Origin: Aquilaria yunnanensis
Lineage: Eukaryota; Streptophyta; Magnoliopsida; Malvales; Thymelaeaceae
Direction of reading: 5' to 3'
DNA length: 64,000 bases
Assembly (NCBI GenBank): GCA_039654915.1
Contig: CM077599.1
Coordinates: forward strand, 15,936,501-16,000,500
Under the pieces are notes generated by a model that saw only the letters and a list, made by a program, of their open reading frames with translations, was not told where the DNA came from and did not search any database. Shown piece by piece: positions 47,480 to 59,436 of this stretch. The first letter of the stretch is position 1; every line of letters begins with the position of its first letter. Made by a program: the position numbers and the translations under genes.

Positions 47480-50060
47480 AGAAAATAAAGCAATTTTGCA
47501 CTAGGAAATAACAATTTTTCATATGATATACTAACTGTCTTTATTTATATACCAGGTAGGATGAATTTACATATCAAAATGGGTATTTTATATGCAAGAG
47601 CTTTTCATGACATTTCAAAATCAACAGTATAAAAAGAAATAACTAGTATATAATTTGAGTATCCTGGTATGTAAAATAAGGGTAGTAGAATAAAAATAAC
47701 TGATATGTAAAGAAACTAATATGTAATTTAATGCTTTTGATATGTACAATGTAGGGTACTAGAATGATCGATATGTAAAATAATGGTACTGTAAAGAAAT
47801 AACTGGTATGTGAAAAAATAGCTAGTATGTAGATTAAAGCTCCTGGTATATAAAATAATGGTAATGGTATTAAAATAGGCACATGCCAAGAAACCTTATT
47901 TATATTCTAAGTGAGGTAGTTTTACATACTGTAATACATGCGGAAAAATTATCGGTATGTAAAAAAATAGCTAGTATGCAACTTGAGCCTGATGATATAT
48001 AAAACGAGGGTACAAAAATGAAGATAACCAGTATGTAGAAAAGAAATAATTTATATGTAACTTAAGTTTACCCTTGAGTATGTAAAATGAGGAGTATTAT
48101 AATGAAAAAAATTTATATGTGAAGAAATAGTTGGTATTAAATTTAAGGCTTTTAATATGTAAAATGATGGTAATGATATAAAAATAGACATATACGAAGA
48201 TAACTTATTTACATTTTAAGTGAGCTAGTTTTACCTCTTATAATATGTCTGAAAATCATCAGTATGTAAATAAATAGCTGGTACGTAACTTGAGCCCCTG
48301 ATATGTAAAATGATGGCACTGAAATGAAAACAACCGTTATGTAAAGAAATAATTGCTATGTAATTTAAAAATTTTGGTGTAAAAAATGAGGAGTACTAGA
48401 ATTAAAAAAAATCTAAGGTAGAAGTATCAAATTTGCTACTAATGTTTAAGGTAAGGCATGGATCTACCACTATAGTTTTTTTTTTTTTACCTAATCTCTC
48501 ACTAATGTTTCAAAACTAGCTCAAATATGCCACTATCTGTGAAAAAAAAAAATTTAACAGAAAACATAAAAAGTAACAAATTTTGAGATTTCATGATGAT
48601 GATGTAACTTTCAAAAACTTCAAGAACCATAGGTAATTAGGCCCACCTCCAATGTTAAGGATTTCTCCAACCGCCTTTACGGCCAGCCCAATGCTTGGCA
48701 CCTTCACAGCCAATATTCTCATGCTCTTCTCCATCATCACAGCCAATTTATTGAACCACAGTAAAGAGAGTATACTTGCGGATAAAGAACCAATTTGTTG
48801 AACCAGAATCTCAGAAATACAACATTTATAAATAATTAAGAGGAGCCTAGCAAACATATTAAGGATGGAATTTATAAAGCAACAAAAATTGGGGTTTCAT
48901 GAGGAGATGAAGCATGCAAGTGTAATTGGGCAGCGAAATCCACTATATCTCACTTAACAGGAATTGAAGCCTTTTTTTTCTTTGGCTTGGGTAGGGCGAT
49001 AGTAGTGGTGGCCCTGGTAACTCCTTCCTCATTGTCGGCGGTAGCCTTAGCCACAGCAGCCTTTGTAGCCACAATAGCAACACAAAAGACGACATCTGGG
49101 CTTCCTTTGAGAGCATAGACAAAAGCGATTATGAGTTATACTTCTGCTGAGGATGAGAGGGAAGAGAGAGACATTGGGGTTGCTGGGCTTGAGCAAGAGT
49201 AGGGGAGGAATAATGTCATGGGGGTGGGAGTGTAGGTTGGGCACAGTATAGGGCAATGGCGGGGATTATCATACATTGGTTGCAATGATGAAAAAGAGCA
49301 TGAGAATGTTGGTTGTGAAGGTGCCGAGTGTTGGGTTGGTCGCAGAGGTGGCCAGAAAAATCTTTGACAATAAAGATGGGTCTAATTACCTATGGTTCTT
49401 AAAAATTTTTAAAAGTTACATTATCATAAAAAAATTTCCAAAAAAGAAAAACTATAGTGGCAAATCTATGCCCTGACTAAACATTAGTGGCAAATTTGAT
49501 ACTTTTATCAAAAAACTAGTATGTGAAGAAATAGCTGATATGTAATTTAGGACTCCCAACATATAAAATAAGGGTAATGGTATAAAAATATATACATACT
49601 AAAAGATCTTAGTTAGAGTCCGAGTAAGGTACTTTTACATACCGTAATACATTTGAAAATCATGGATATATAAATAAATAACTAGAATATAATTTGAGCA
49701 TCCGATATGTAAAATGAGGGTATTAGAATGAAGATAATTAGTACATAAAGAAATAATCAGTATGTAATTTAAGACTCCTGGTGTGTAAAATGAGGGGTAT
49801 TGGAAAGGAAAAAAAATTGGTATGTGTAAAAATGACTGATATGTAATTTAAGAATTTTGATATATAAAATGAGAGTAATATTATGAAAACAAGTATATAT
49901 CAAGAGACCTTATTTACATTCTAAATGTGATTCTTTTACATAATGTAAGTTTTTTTAGCATTTCAAAATCACCGGCATATAAAAAAAAAATAGTTAGTAT
50001 GTAATATAAGTCCATCGGTATATAAACTGAAACTCTTGAGATGAAATTTTTTTAAAAATT
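47480..50060. repeat. Degenerate higher-order satellite, about 310-bp unit, interrupted
   Basis: Short words such as CTGGTATGTAAAATGA, AAGAAATAACTAGTATGTAATTTAAG and GGGTA(C/T)TAGAATGAAAA recur every 75-85 bp. A longer marker (CTTATTTA(T/C)ATTCTAAGTGAG then GTTTTACATA) marks the larger period at 47895, 48205, 49608 and 49909. The spacings are 310, 1403 and 301; the 1403 becomes 310 once the 1093-bp insertion at 48417-49509 is removed. An earlier partial copy begins near 47539. Copies differ by roughly 20-30 percent by eye, so the array is old. It encodes nothing recognisable. Confidence 0.75.
48417..49509. mobile_element. Inverted-repeat element inserted in the satellite, with paired coding-like arms
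   Basis: This segment of about 1.09 kb has inverted ends (GGTAGAAGTATCAAATTTGC and GATAAAAGTATCAAATTTGCC reversed; both continue with ACTAATGTTTA and CCACTATAG). A second pair of inverted segments lies inside: 48590-48760 (minus) and 49260-49440 (plus) both encode a peptide like KSMRxLxVKVPSxGL then NYLWFLK. The central portion (48950-49250) is GC-richer. No target duplication can be fixed because the flanks are A-runs. It might be a foldback transposon that captured a gene fragment; I do not recognise the gene. Confidence 0.6.
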
Positions 50061-51849
50061 ATATACTTAGGTTAGGTTTTCTTTGTAAGCTTACTATAGG
50101 CTCTCTTACATTAACATTATTATTTATTCTATTAATAATATTAAGATATTCCAATTTTGCTTTGAAATTACCCCTAGCTTTTCGTTTTGCTTCTAAATTT
50201 CATAGGCTTACCACAAGCGAAAGACCGAAGGAGAAGAAAGATAATTGGGCCGAACGCAACAACCGTGAACTAGAAATCATCCCCTTTGAAAGCTTCGGCT
50301 TTTTTATTGTTTGTTCCATAAAAAAAGGTTGAGTACTTTAATTTCAATCATTCACATAAACGCTTGGGTTTTCAGCAAGCAACTATTTTATCTATCCCAT
50401 TACTCCATTAGTATCCATTTATCTTAAAAAACGGACACTATAAATTTTTCTAGTTTAAGGTACAAAAAAAAATTATAAAATTTTTTTCCACTATTAGTTT
50501 ATTTTGGAGTCTTTTTATTAACTCTAATGTTAGTATTAACAGAAACGGTTTCTTTCTAAAACGGTTAAGTTAAACGTAGAGTTGACGGATCTCTGTTCTT
50601 ATGACTCCACTTTCAATTTAACTGCTGCCTCCTGGCCGGCGGTTTAAATTCCCAGTTATTAACTATGATCGCAGAGCTACTGAACCTAACATGCTTTTGC
50701 CCCCAGTATTCTTCATCGATTATAGCATTTTGTGATAGAAGTGAGGAAGCGGCAAAATTCCTATACATAGCATTAAAAAAATAAAAGGGAGGTGCGGCAA
50801 TGGTTTGACGAAAGAATTCTAGCAAGTCCTTTCCATTTTTGTCCATCTCTCATTAATTTGTATTGTATAATTATATTTTTCTGTATAGGATGGATGCACT
50901 ATTTTTCTCTCATGTGGTTCTTTAGTTTATTACGTGATTTTTGGAAAGAATCATTTTATTGGGTTAATTGACCTGTAGATTGACTTGTTAGCTCTGTGCT
51001 TATTCTCTATAAATTTTGTCATGCACTTTTTGACAACTTACTGGTAATTTATTATTATTGTTCCTTCTAGTTTAGTTGGTTGCTTTTGGTTTAAATCTAA
51101 AAGTAAAAACTTGAGGAATAGTGATAAAAAAATTATGTTTTGGTTCCTTCATATTTAACATTTCAACCAAGCCCCGTAAAAACTATCAACAAAATTATTC
51201 CTCGCAGCCAAATCTTTGGCTAAGAGAAACATGTTTAAAAACCCTCTTTATAAACGTTAGAGTTAATAGAAGCATAAAAAAAATAAACTGATGGTGGAGA
51301 AAAAAAATTAGATCAACGGTGCATAGAATATTAACCTATTAGAAAAAGGAGGCGAGCGCACGGGAGCGCACTCCGCGTGGTAGGGACTAGAGAGGGAAAG
51401 CGTTGCGAGCTGCGGAAGTGGTAGATGCTTTCTTCCATCACTTTTTGTGTGAGTAAACTGCTCTATTAGTACTGAGCCTTACTTTTTGCACTAACTCTGC
51501 TACCTGTCTTCGTTAGTGTTTCATTTTGATCCCTGACCTAGTAGTAATAGTAACCTCTTTCAAATGTCTTGTGCGTGTGCGGCAACACAAATGCCACCTT
51601 AATGCTAGAGTCTCAACAAGTTCGAGAAACTTCTATCAGAACTCTCGGATAATCTGGTGCTTGGATGGAATTTAAGCTTACTTTTGACCGGTTCCATTTC
51701 TATCTCTGGAAGGAGTAGCAGTTTAATGTGGTCAGGGAAACCATTGATACGAATCAAGATCAGGGATCAAAAAGCACAAGAAGTAAAAATTTTGGACCGT
51801 AGATGTAACGTACGCCTTCTAGTTCCACAATAACAAAAAGTTTTCCTAC
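50061..51849. other. Intergenic, probably including the RING gene promoter
   Basis: No gene is supported. The minus-strand frame at 50613-50846 has no domain. A locally GC-richer patch at 51350-51430 lies about 1.3 kb upstream of the RING coding start. Confidence 0.4.
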
Positions 51850-52747
51850 GTGGTAATTCTCTTTCTCTGGGAACGGAAAAAAGGAAAGCAACGAAAAAGA
51901 AGAAGCCAAAAGCAGCAGAAAACGAACGCGGTTCAATTCCCCATGCGTCCCTCTTTTGCTCTAACTTTTCCTCCTCTTCCTCGCCTCCTCCCTAACCACC
52001 GCCGAATCGGCGCTTCTCTCCGCCATCCCTCTCGCTGTTCAACTTTACCATGTTTCTTGAAGTAGTGGCCTCTCTCGTTGCCGTTGTCCGGTGATGCATC
52101 GATCCTCAATACTGTAAATATCGGCGCTTCTGAATGTTTTTTTTTTTCACTCTCTATTGAATACTCCTACCTTTTCGCCGCTGGCTGTTTCAGCTGCTAA
52201 AATTAGTTTAGAGAACTGGGAATCTGTACCTGAAGTTTGGAGAACCCTAGACTGAGTTATTATTATGTGTTATTTATGCTCAGAAATATTTTCATTTATA
52301 AGTTGAAACAATGATGTTGGTGTTGATGTCTGCTTGTAGTTGTAGTCCCTTCACCTCTCACCTTCCTGAATTTGAAATTTCAGTCTTTCTCGTTTCTTCT
52401 TTTTCTTTCTTTCTTTTTTTTTTTAGTCCTTCCTTTTCTTTTGTTGGTGGATTGAGAGTCCTGATATTGTGATTGGGTTTACTTGATGTATATTTGTCAA
52501 AGTTTTGCTTTCCTGTTTGTCGAACTCTAGATTTGTGAGTTTGACTATTTATATATCCAACGGTTTGGCATTTGATCTAATTCTGATGCAATGGTTTTGT
52601 TCCCTTTTTGATTGCTTTGCAAGACTATTTTGGGTTTCTGAAATGTTTTCACCGTTCAGTTTCCATAGGAAATTGTGGATATCCAGGTAGAGCCTCAGCT
52701 ACTGGTTTTTGCACATTGTATGAATTCTGCATGTTCTTCGGGAAATT
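51850..52747 (+). promoter_or_regulatory. Probable 5' leader of the RING gene, with a likely leader intron
   Basis: The part to about 52110 is purine-rich then CT-rich and GC-richer (TCCTCCTCTTCCTCGCCTCC), like a plant 5' UTR. It is followed by a T-rich stretch (52140-52640) that looks intronic, and a possible acceptor TGGATATCCAG ends at 52686. In the stretch before the start, an upstream ATG at 52720 opens a frame overlapping the RING start in another register. The leader structure is inferred only. Confidence 0.4.
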
Positions 52748-54672
52748 ATGGGGTCAGTGTGCTGTGTTTCTGCAAGGGACCGAACAGTTCTCAACAGAAA
52801 TGGAAATGAAACCTTGCAACCGAATGTCACATGTTCCCCTTCTTGGAGTTTTCGATGGGATAATCGAAGGCGTGTGGCTGGTGAGGTTGAGGAATCTTCT
52901 TATCTGGTATCTAATGGAGCTAGTAGGAGCGTTAGCATAGAGATGAAAGGGGCACTAAGCTTTGATAGAGTTGATCTTTCTGATCATGGAAGTCCACTCG
53001 AGAACTTTGCAACACCTACCTCTGTCAAATCACCCTTTCACTCGGAAATTAGTGGGAATTTGATGACTCCAACTTCAGGTAAATTATTAAAGCACAATTC
53101 TGCACCTCATGAGCAGCTGGTAGCCTGTGTGTGAAATACTTCTATAGGGAGTTTGTACTCTGACAAGGTTGGTTGTTGCCAGTGTATAACAGTGCATTTT
53201 GTTCCTTTTACCTGAAAAAGAACTCACTGTTGTTATTCACTTTGATGCTAAACTTTACATGTGTTATACCTATACAGGTAGTCCCTTGCTAGCAACTTCT
53301 CTACCATCATATGTTATTGTACAGCTGCCCATGTTTAGTATAGCATGTGCCAATCGAAGAAAGAAAAAGAAGAGCTAGAGCTAGAATTCTTTGAACTCCT
53401 TGTAGATTATGTTTCAAATAGAACTTTTCTATTATTCTTTTGCTTCTGTATCCATACGAAGTTGGTGCTTGTCTATTTTTTTTTTCTTTTGGGCTGTCAT
53501 CATTCCTGGGGGGAATGTACTTAGTTCCTATTTTCTATTCTTGTTCATTATGTTGCATCTGATTTTTTCTGCATTGTTATTGATGCAGATATATCAGCTG
53601 CAAGTAATTATTCTGCTGAAGTAAGTTGAGAACAACTTGAGATAGGTTAATCAATAACTTTCAGTGTGATGATCTCTGCATAGACTAACATCTTTTCTAT
53701 AAATTTCAGGTGAAGACCACAGAGGAATCACCAGATGTTGCTCCATCAGTGCCAAAATTCTCATATTCCATGTCTTCTCCATACTCTCCACCTATCACAA
53801 ATGCGTTGTCTGCTCATTCTCACCTCTATCCTCCCAAGTCAACACCAACTAGATGCACCCAGCATTCTCCCATACAACGGCTCTTGAGACAGATGTCAGA
53901 TAGTTTAATCCTGGGAGTGAAATCGCCAAACGATTATTCCTCATCCGAAGGAAGATCATCTTTTCTACTATCCACGTATAGCAGTGACTTAACAGCTGGT
54001 TCTCATGGTGGATCTTCGGATGGCTGGTCCATGCGCACCTTTACTGAGCTTGTGGCAACTTCTCAAAGAGAGAGTTGGTCATTTGACGGTGAGCACTTTG
54101 GTTCTGGCCATGGCAAGCTTAATGGATGTAGCAGCACCTTTTCATGTTCTTCATCTATGAATCTGCACTTTTGTGGGGCTTGCTCAAATTCATTAACAGA
54201 AAGATCTACTTGGAGTAGCCAGCGACTTACAGCTAACAATGAGCTCCCAGTGGTTTCTGTCCTTGTATGTGGACATGCTTACCATGCTGAATGCTTGGAA
54301 ACAATGACTGTAGAGGCTGAAAAATACGATCCAGCCTGCCCTATATGTTTGTTGGGGGAAAAGCAGGTCTCAAAAATATCGAGAAAAGCTTTGAAAAAGG
54401 AAGCAGAACTGAAGGCAAAAAACCTGAAAATGTTGAGGAGCAGAGTTGTAGATAGTTGTGTTGGTGTTCATGGAGGTAGTGAAGATCCTGGCCTACTGTG
54501 TAACACTACCAAACATAGTCCAAAGTTGGAACCCAGTTCCAGCAGGGGAGGTGCTCCAGCAAACCCATTCTTGAGCCGGCACTTCTCGATAGGATCCAAG
54601 TGGAGTAGGTCGCTCTCAGAGAATAACTGTACCAGGAGGAAAGGATTCTGGGCAAGATACAGGAAAGGCTAA
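52748..54672 (+). CDS. RING-finger protein, probable E3 ubiquitin ligase, with N-terminal lipidation-type motif
   Basis: Three coding exons: 52748-53078, 53589-53620 and 53710-54672. The total is 1326 nt, in frame, 441 aa; introns are GT-AG. The 32-nt middle exon joins TPTSD to ISAASNYSAE. The N-terminus MGSVCCVSARDR has Gly2 and paired cysteines, as expected for myristoylation plus palmitoylation. Residues about 20-270 are Ser-rich and probably disordered, with a conserved SPSWSFRWDNRRRV block. The RING-like finger at residues about 276-334 has C276-x2-C279, then CGHAYHAEC (C308, H310, H313, C316) and CPIC (C331, C334). A basic C-terminus follows (KKEAELKAKNLK). Plants have a small uncharacterised family of such proteins. 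Ligase activity and membrane location are inferred. Confidence 0.88.
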
Positions 54673-55014
54673 GTCTGTGATGGACAGGAACCAAGTTGCT
54701 GTATGTGTTCCAATCTCGGTTTCTATTGAAAGGGCAAATCTGTTTTGATTTCTTTTCTGATAGGTTTTGACGAAAACTCAGAATAGATTTAAGTGAATAA
54801 GAGCAAGGCGTAGCAATTCGAAATATTAAAAGGTGCAGACAAATAGATAATGAATGCTAAAGATCAGGGTTCGCGTTGCTAAAAATTTTGTCTCCTTTCT
54901 TTATGAGGAACGGTAACGGTAACTCAAACGGTAACTCTGATATCGGATACAATTTACCTTGAATTTGGTGGGGGCAGGCGACATGGAATCTTATTAATTG
55001 ATTGGGGTTGAAAT
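54673..55014. other. RING gene 3' UTR and flank
   Basis: The stop codon TAA ends at 54672. The following 200-300 bp should be the 3' UTR. Nothing else is seen. Confidence 0.45.
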
Positions 55015-55345
55015 TGAATGAAGAATGAGTACCTTGGTTTAATTTAAGTCAAGTTAATCTGAAATTATTTATTTTATTTTTACATTTTTTTATCTGGAAT
55101 CAATTTAATTTAAAAGCTACTATTACTTAGATGTAATAATTCATTTGAAAATAAATTTTCATGGTATTATTAAATTTTTATAATTTTTTCTAATTTTAGG
55201 CATTAAAAAATTCATAAAAATTTAATAAGATTATAAAAATTATATTGTCACTAGATTATTACACATACATAATTTTGAATTTTAAATGAAATTAATTTTA
55301 AATAAATAAATAAATATATATATATATATATATATAAAAGTCATC
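55015..55345. repeat. AT-rich MITE-like copy with embedded TA microsatellite
   Basis: The words ATTTATTTTATTTTTACATTTTTTT, CTGGAATCAATTTAATTT and TTAATAAGATTATAAAAATT match the order seen in the inverted-repeat element at 59437-59781, so both look like one family. A (TA)n run occupies about 55312-55336. Ends are not clear in this copy. Confidence 0.45.
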
Positions 55346-57549
55346 TTAAATGTTTTCCCATATTACCTTTTCTTGGTTCTATTAGTTTCAGGCTGTACAC
55401 GCTACACGACCATTGTGATCCAACCTTTATTCCCAAAACATGGAAAATGGCCTAGTAAGCAACTGGAGAGCCCAGTCTAAAGTCACACAAGTTAGGATTA
55501 CCTGTAGTCTGTAGATTATGTTCTCTTCAAATATAACACTACTAATGTATAGTAGTTTTATTGCTCTTTCTATTAGATTAACATGTGTTGGGGAAAAGCG
55601 TAAGAAAACAAGAAGACAAGGTCCTTTCAATACTAAATCGCAAAAAAGCAATTGCAAGCATCAATTCTCTCAACTCTCAATCTCTAGTCTTTCTCATACC
55701 TCACAACACAACACTCCTCATCACACCAATCCCTACATAACTTCTCTATTTATAAATTGCACTCAAACCCAAATAAAATAGGAAAATTAAAAAAAACCAC
55801 ACACAAATTGTATGCTTGCCAGAAACATTCTAAGAAAACAAAAATGAAAAAAAAAAATGAAAAATGAAAGTTGATCATAATTCTCCATGCTAGGGGTGTA
55901 AATGGGCAAGCTGGAGCTCGATTCAGGAGCCTAAGAGGCTTGATGGGATCAGGGGCAAACTATATCTGAAACCTGAGGGGGTTGCTTGTAAGTATTATAC
56001 AACTTTGGAGGATAAATTGTCATTGATCCTATATATAATTGTGCTCTCTTTCCACCAGGGGCTAACTGAAAGTTTCCAAACCTTAGAGACTTATATGCCA
56101 TAAAAAATTAACTCTATGAGGGATGAGTGTGGTTAACCTTTTACCGTAATAGTGAAAAGCTTGGCAATGCTCAAGCTCGAGCCCTTTGACTTGAAGTTTA
56201 ACTTGAAAATATATCAAGTTTAATTTTTGGTTTGAGCTAGGATAAGACTTGACTATAGAAGGCTTGAGCTACTACACAAAAGCCTAGCCCATTAATGCTG
56301 CTACTCCATACCCAACGGCCATTAAATGTCAAGATCCTTTGAGGATTTGCTAACACAATGGATAAATGATGGTGTAAGTCCTATAATTCTATTAATTTGA
56401 GCCAACAACTCCCTACAATATTTATTTTGGCTCAAATTCTCTTTATCTCCACACTTTCACCAAATCCATAAAAGTCACATTCTTGGGTTCTCCTTTGTCA
56501 ATTGTGCTACCAATCAACTCATACAAATTTTGCGGATTCTTAGCTTATTTTATCACAAATAACAAATCTTCTGAAAACCACAAGTCTACATCTCAAGTAG
56601 AAAGTCCATATCCAAAACCATCCAATTTACTAAATGAAATTAAATTTCTATTGGATCTTGGAACATTATTATTGTCTTCAATTCTCTCATCTTGGTCATT
56701 TGCCTAATAAACTAGCCTATCACACACCTAAGATATTTTGAGCCATCCTTTTTCATACACTTTCAACAAATCAAATCAAATACCCATACATCACTTGAAT
56801 CTATCTTCTTACCTTCTTCCACCATTAATCACCGTTTTCATCCTTCACCACGTTCACATCACCTTTATTTTGCTCATTTCTTTTCTAATTTATCCCTCTC
56901 TTTTGTCTTACAAAAAATTCTCTCATGTTCTTTTCTAATTTCAGGCAATAAGTTTTGTTATGCCTCAACTCATGATAGTATTAACATTCTATATTACTCC
57001 AATTTTTTCCCACTCTTAAACTTGATCTTTCTCTTGATTTACTTCTTCATTTCCAACAACTTCTTCCTCACTCCACCATAAGCACATTATTATCTTCATT
57101 ATTTTTTTTCAAATTTTCTCACTTGATCCTAATCCAAGCACAATAGTCACATCTTCAATCTTTAAAGTATCTTTTTTGACCATAAATCGATGTTACAGTC
57201 AGCTAATAAAATCTTGACAAAAAATTAATCAATATTATAACTTTATCCTCTCACCAGTGCTTTCTAATTATGTGACAATCTTATTAAACTCATTCAAGTG
57301 CACCATCAAGCTGATTCCATCTTTCATCCTCAAATCATATAATTGTTTCTTTAAACACAACTTGTTAATATTTTATTTCAACATTTATATAACTTTAAGC
57401 TTATCCATCAATTTTATTGAAGAAGCCTCATTCAACACATCATACTAAAGTTGTGGTATAAGAGCCAATCTAATCATACTCACTATTGTTTGGCCTATCT
57501 TCTTCTACTTTGCATTCATTATAGATTTTGGCTTTGTCTTCACAAATAT
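55346..57549. other. Intergenic, with a hAT-like fragment
   Basis: At 55890-56290 the sequence opens with CTAGGGGTGTAAATGGGCAAGC and later holds GAGCTCGA/CTCAAGCTCGAGCCC words, resembling the ends of small hAT elements such as 30471-30936; no duplication was found. The remainder is AT-rich, with frames at 56483-56707, 56738-56938 and 57257-57448 lacking domains. A segment at about 56336-56410 is repeated at 60357-60430 (ACACAATGGATAAATGAT, TAATTTGAGCCAACA). Confidence 0.4.
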
Positions 57550-59060
57550 ATGTTAAGTGCATAAATCCACGGTCAAAGTGTTGACTTTTCGACAACTTTG
57601 ACCGACAGTTTCTTATAACTCTTCCATCTTTGTCTTAGTTTTTCCTGTTTTCTTTGGCTTACTACAGGTTGAGACTGTGTTGTAGACAGGGCGTCGGAAG
57701 CAAACTCGAGCGGGATGGTGTTTGAATAAAAGAAGCGGGAAAAGCGAAAAATCAAGGTTGGCGATGCGTTGCCAGAAATAACGAAGATTGGCGACGTGTC
57801 GCCAACGATATCACTGTTCTGAGAACTTTTTCCCATCTGGCGAGTCGCCAAAATTCGACCCAGATTAGCGACGCGTCGCCAATGTCACTCTGTTTCGCCG
57901 AAAGCTCGCATTTTTGTTGGTCCCCCACTCGTCCTACCTGATGAGTTAGCCTTATAGAGGGATTCTTATCCCTTTAGGGTTTAAGGGAGAGGGAGTATAA
58001 ATAGGAAGGAGAAAGAAGAACCCAAGGGACCTCACTTGGCTGATTTTCATCTCTAATCACTCTTGGAGATCATTGATCATCAAGGAAGTGTTTTGGGAGC
58101 TTGAAGAAGGGGTGATCATTCCTGGGAGCTCAATCTTTTAAGGGTTTTCTTGGGTTTATTCTTTTCCCTCTTTTAGTTGTTGGATTTTCATGGATATTTT
58201 TATTATGGGATTTGTGATGATGTTTATTATGGGTTGTGAGTAGTTTAATCTTTCTCTCTAGGGTGACATTCCTATCTTGCTACTTAATGAATTTGTCTTG
58301 TGTTTATGGATGAGATTCTCTTTGTGTTGCCATTTTCATTGTGCTTATTGTTGAATGATGGTAGGCCACCATACACAATGTGCTAGTTCACTTAATCCTT
58401 GAGAAAGCTTTAATAGGTGATGAAGAGATGTGGAGGGGGCATAGTGGTAACCTAAATTAGAGATAATCTAGGTGATCATTAGGAATCAAAAAGAGGTTTA
58501 ATCCTTAACCACTCTAAGTTAAAACTGGAGCTTGAGTAAGGCCCAAGTTAATTGAGGGTGAGCAATGACTTATCTTGAGAAAAAAGTTCTTGAAGTTAGA
58601 TCCTCATTACCACACAAGGAAAATCTATCTTGAGGACAAAATTACATGGGTAGCAAGGGGTAGGAGTGGAGTCCTAGGGAGATAGTTACCTTAATCCTAA
58701 GTTCATTTGACAAGTTCCTTTTAGCATCTAAGGAATTCATTTAGTGTAATTCTGTTAAGTACTTCATTAGGACCTAAAACCTTCTTTAGACTCACTTCTT
58801 TCGCATTTTCATTTAAGTAACTTGAGTAATTTGAATTTCGAATCTAGGAAAAGTCACTAATTTCCCTTGGGACGATACCCCTATTCACATTTGAGTACAC
58901 TACAACTCCATGTGCTTGCGGGTATTTAAGGGTTACAAATTGATAAACTCTTAGTTTTACAATAATATATCGCAAAGTTCTTGTTGAATTAGCACATCAT
59001 TTGCCATGAATTTTTACAAACTAAAATCTCTAGATACGTATCGTGAACCTAGGTGAGTTG
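57550..59060 (+). repeat. Probable solo LTR of a Ty3/gypsy-like element
   Basis: Features fit a long plant LTR read on the plus strand: a promoter-like TATAAATAGG at 57996-58005 after a stretch with repeated palindromes, a transcribed-leader-like region, and a right part ending with a phrase common in gypsy LTRs (TTGGGACGATACCCC, then GTGCTTGCGGGTATTTAAGGG at about 58868-58931). No gag-pol follows, hence solo or truncated. Neither TG..CA ends nor a 5-bp duplication could be fixed, so the boundaries are approximate. Confidence 0.4.
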
Positions 59061-59436
59061 GTAACGGAAAACCTTGGCCTTGGGGGAGACCTAGGTTTAA
59101 GCTCCTATTTGCAACACTTCCTCCATGATGCCATTAGATGTTGTTTCAATTGCTTTCCAAGTCCTGAAAAGGCAAACATTCTCTCATTCCTTATTTCCTA
59201 AAGTACTCATTCTCTATAAAACTTGTAAAAATACTTCTCCGTATAAAAAATATATATATTTTCAAACCCATCAAAATGATCAATTTCAAAATTGACATCC
59301 GATCCATCTTGAACTAAGCTCTGATACCACTTATTTGAAAAAAAACATAAAAAAAAAATAAGCAATTTTTTTCAACCGCGATGATTTCACCATCTTTCCA
59401 TTACAAAATCTCAAAACACAATTATGAACATTATGA

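Noticed and set aside
53079..53134. Read-through end of RING exon 1 as a separate 128-residue protein
   Set aside because: A GTAAAT donor at 53079 and in-frame joining to the next exons give a complete RING protein; the read-through tail is intronic.
57573..57851. 92-residue minus-strand frame over the palindromes
   Set aside because: No domain; it overlaps LTR-like promoter sequence and is best explained by chance.
57759..57881. CRISPR-like repeat array
   Set aside because: The repeats are palindromes with irregular spacing in a plant nuclear context and without cas genes.
59050..59120. tRNA-like box A and box B (GGTGAGTTGGTAACGG, AGGTTTAAGCTCC)
   Set aside because: The B box departs too far from the consensus and no tail or duplication was found, so I did not call a SINE.
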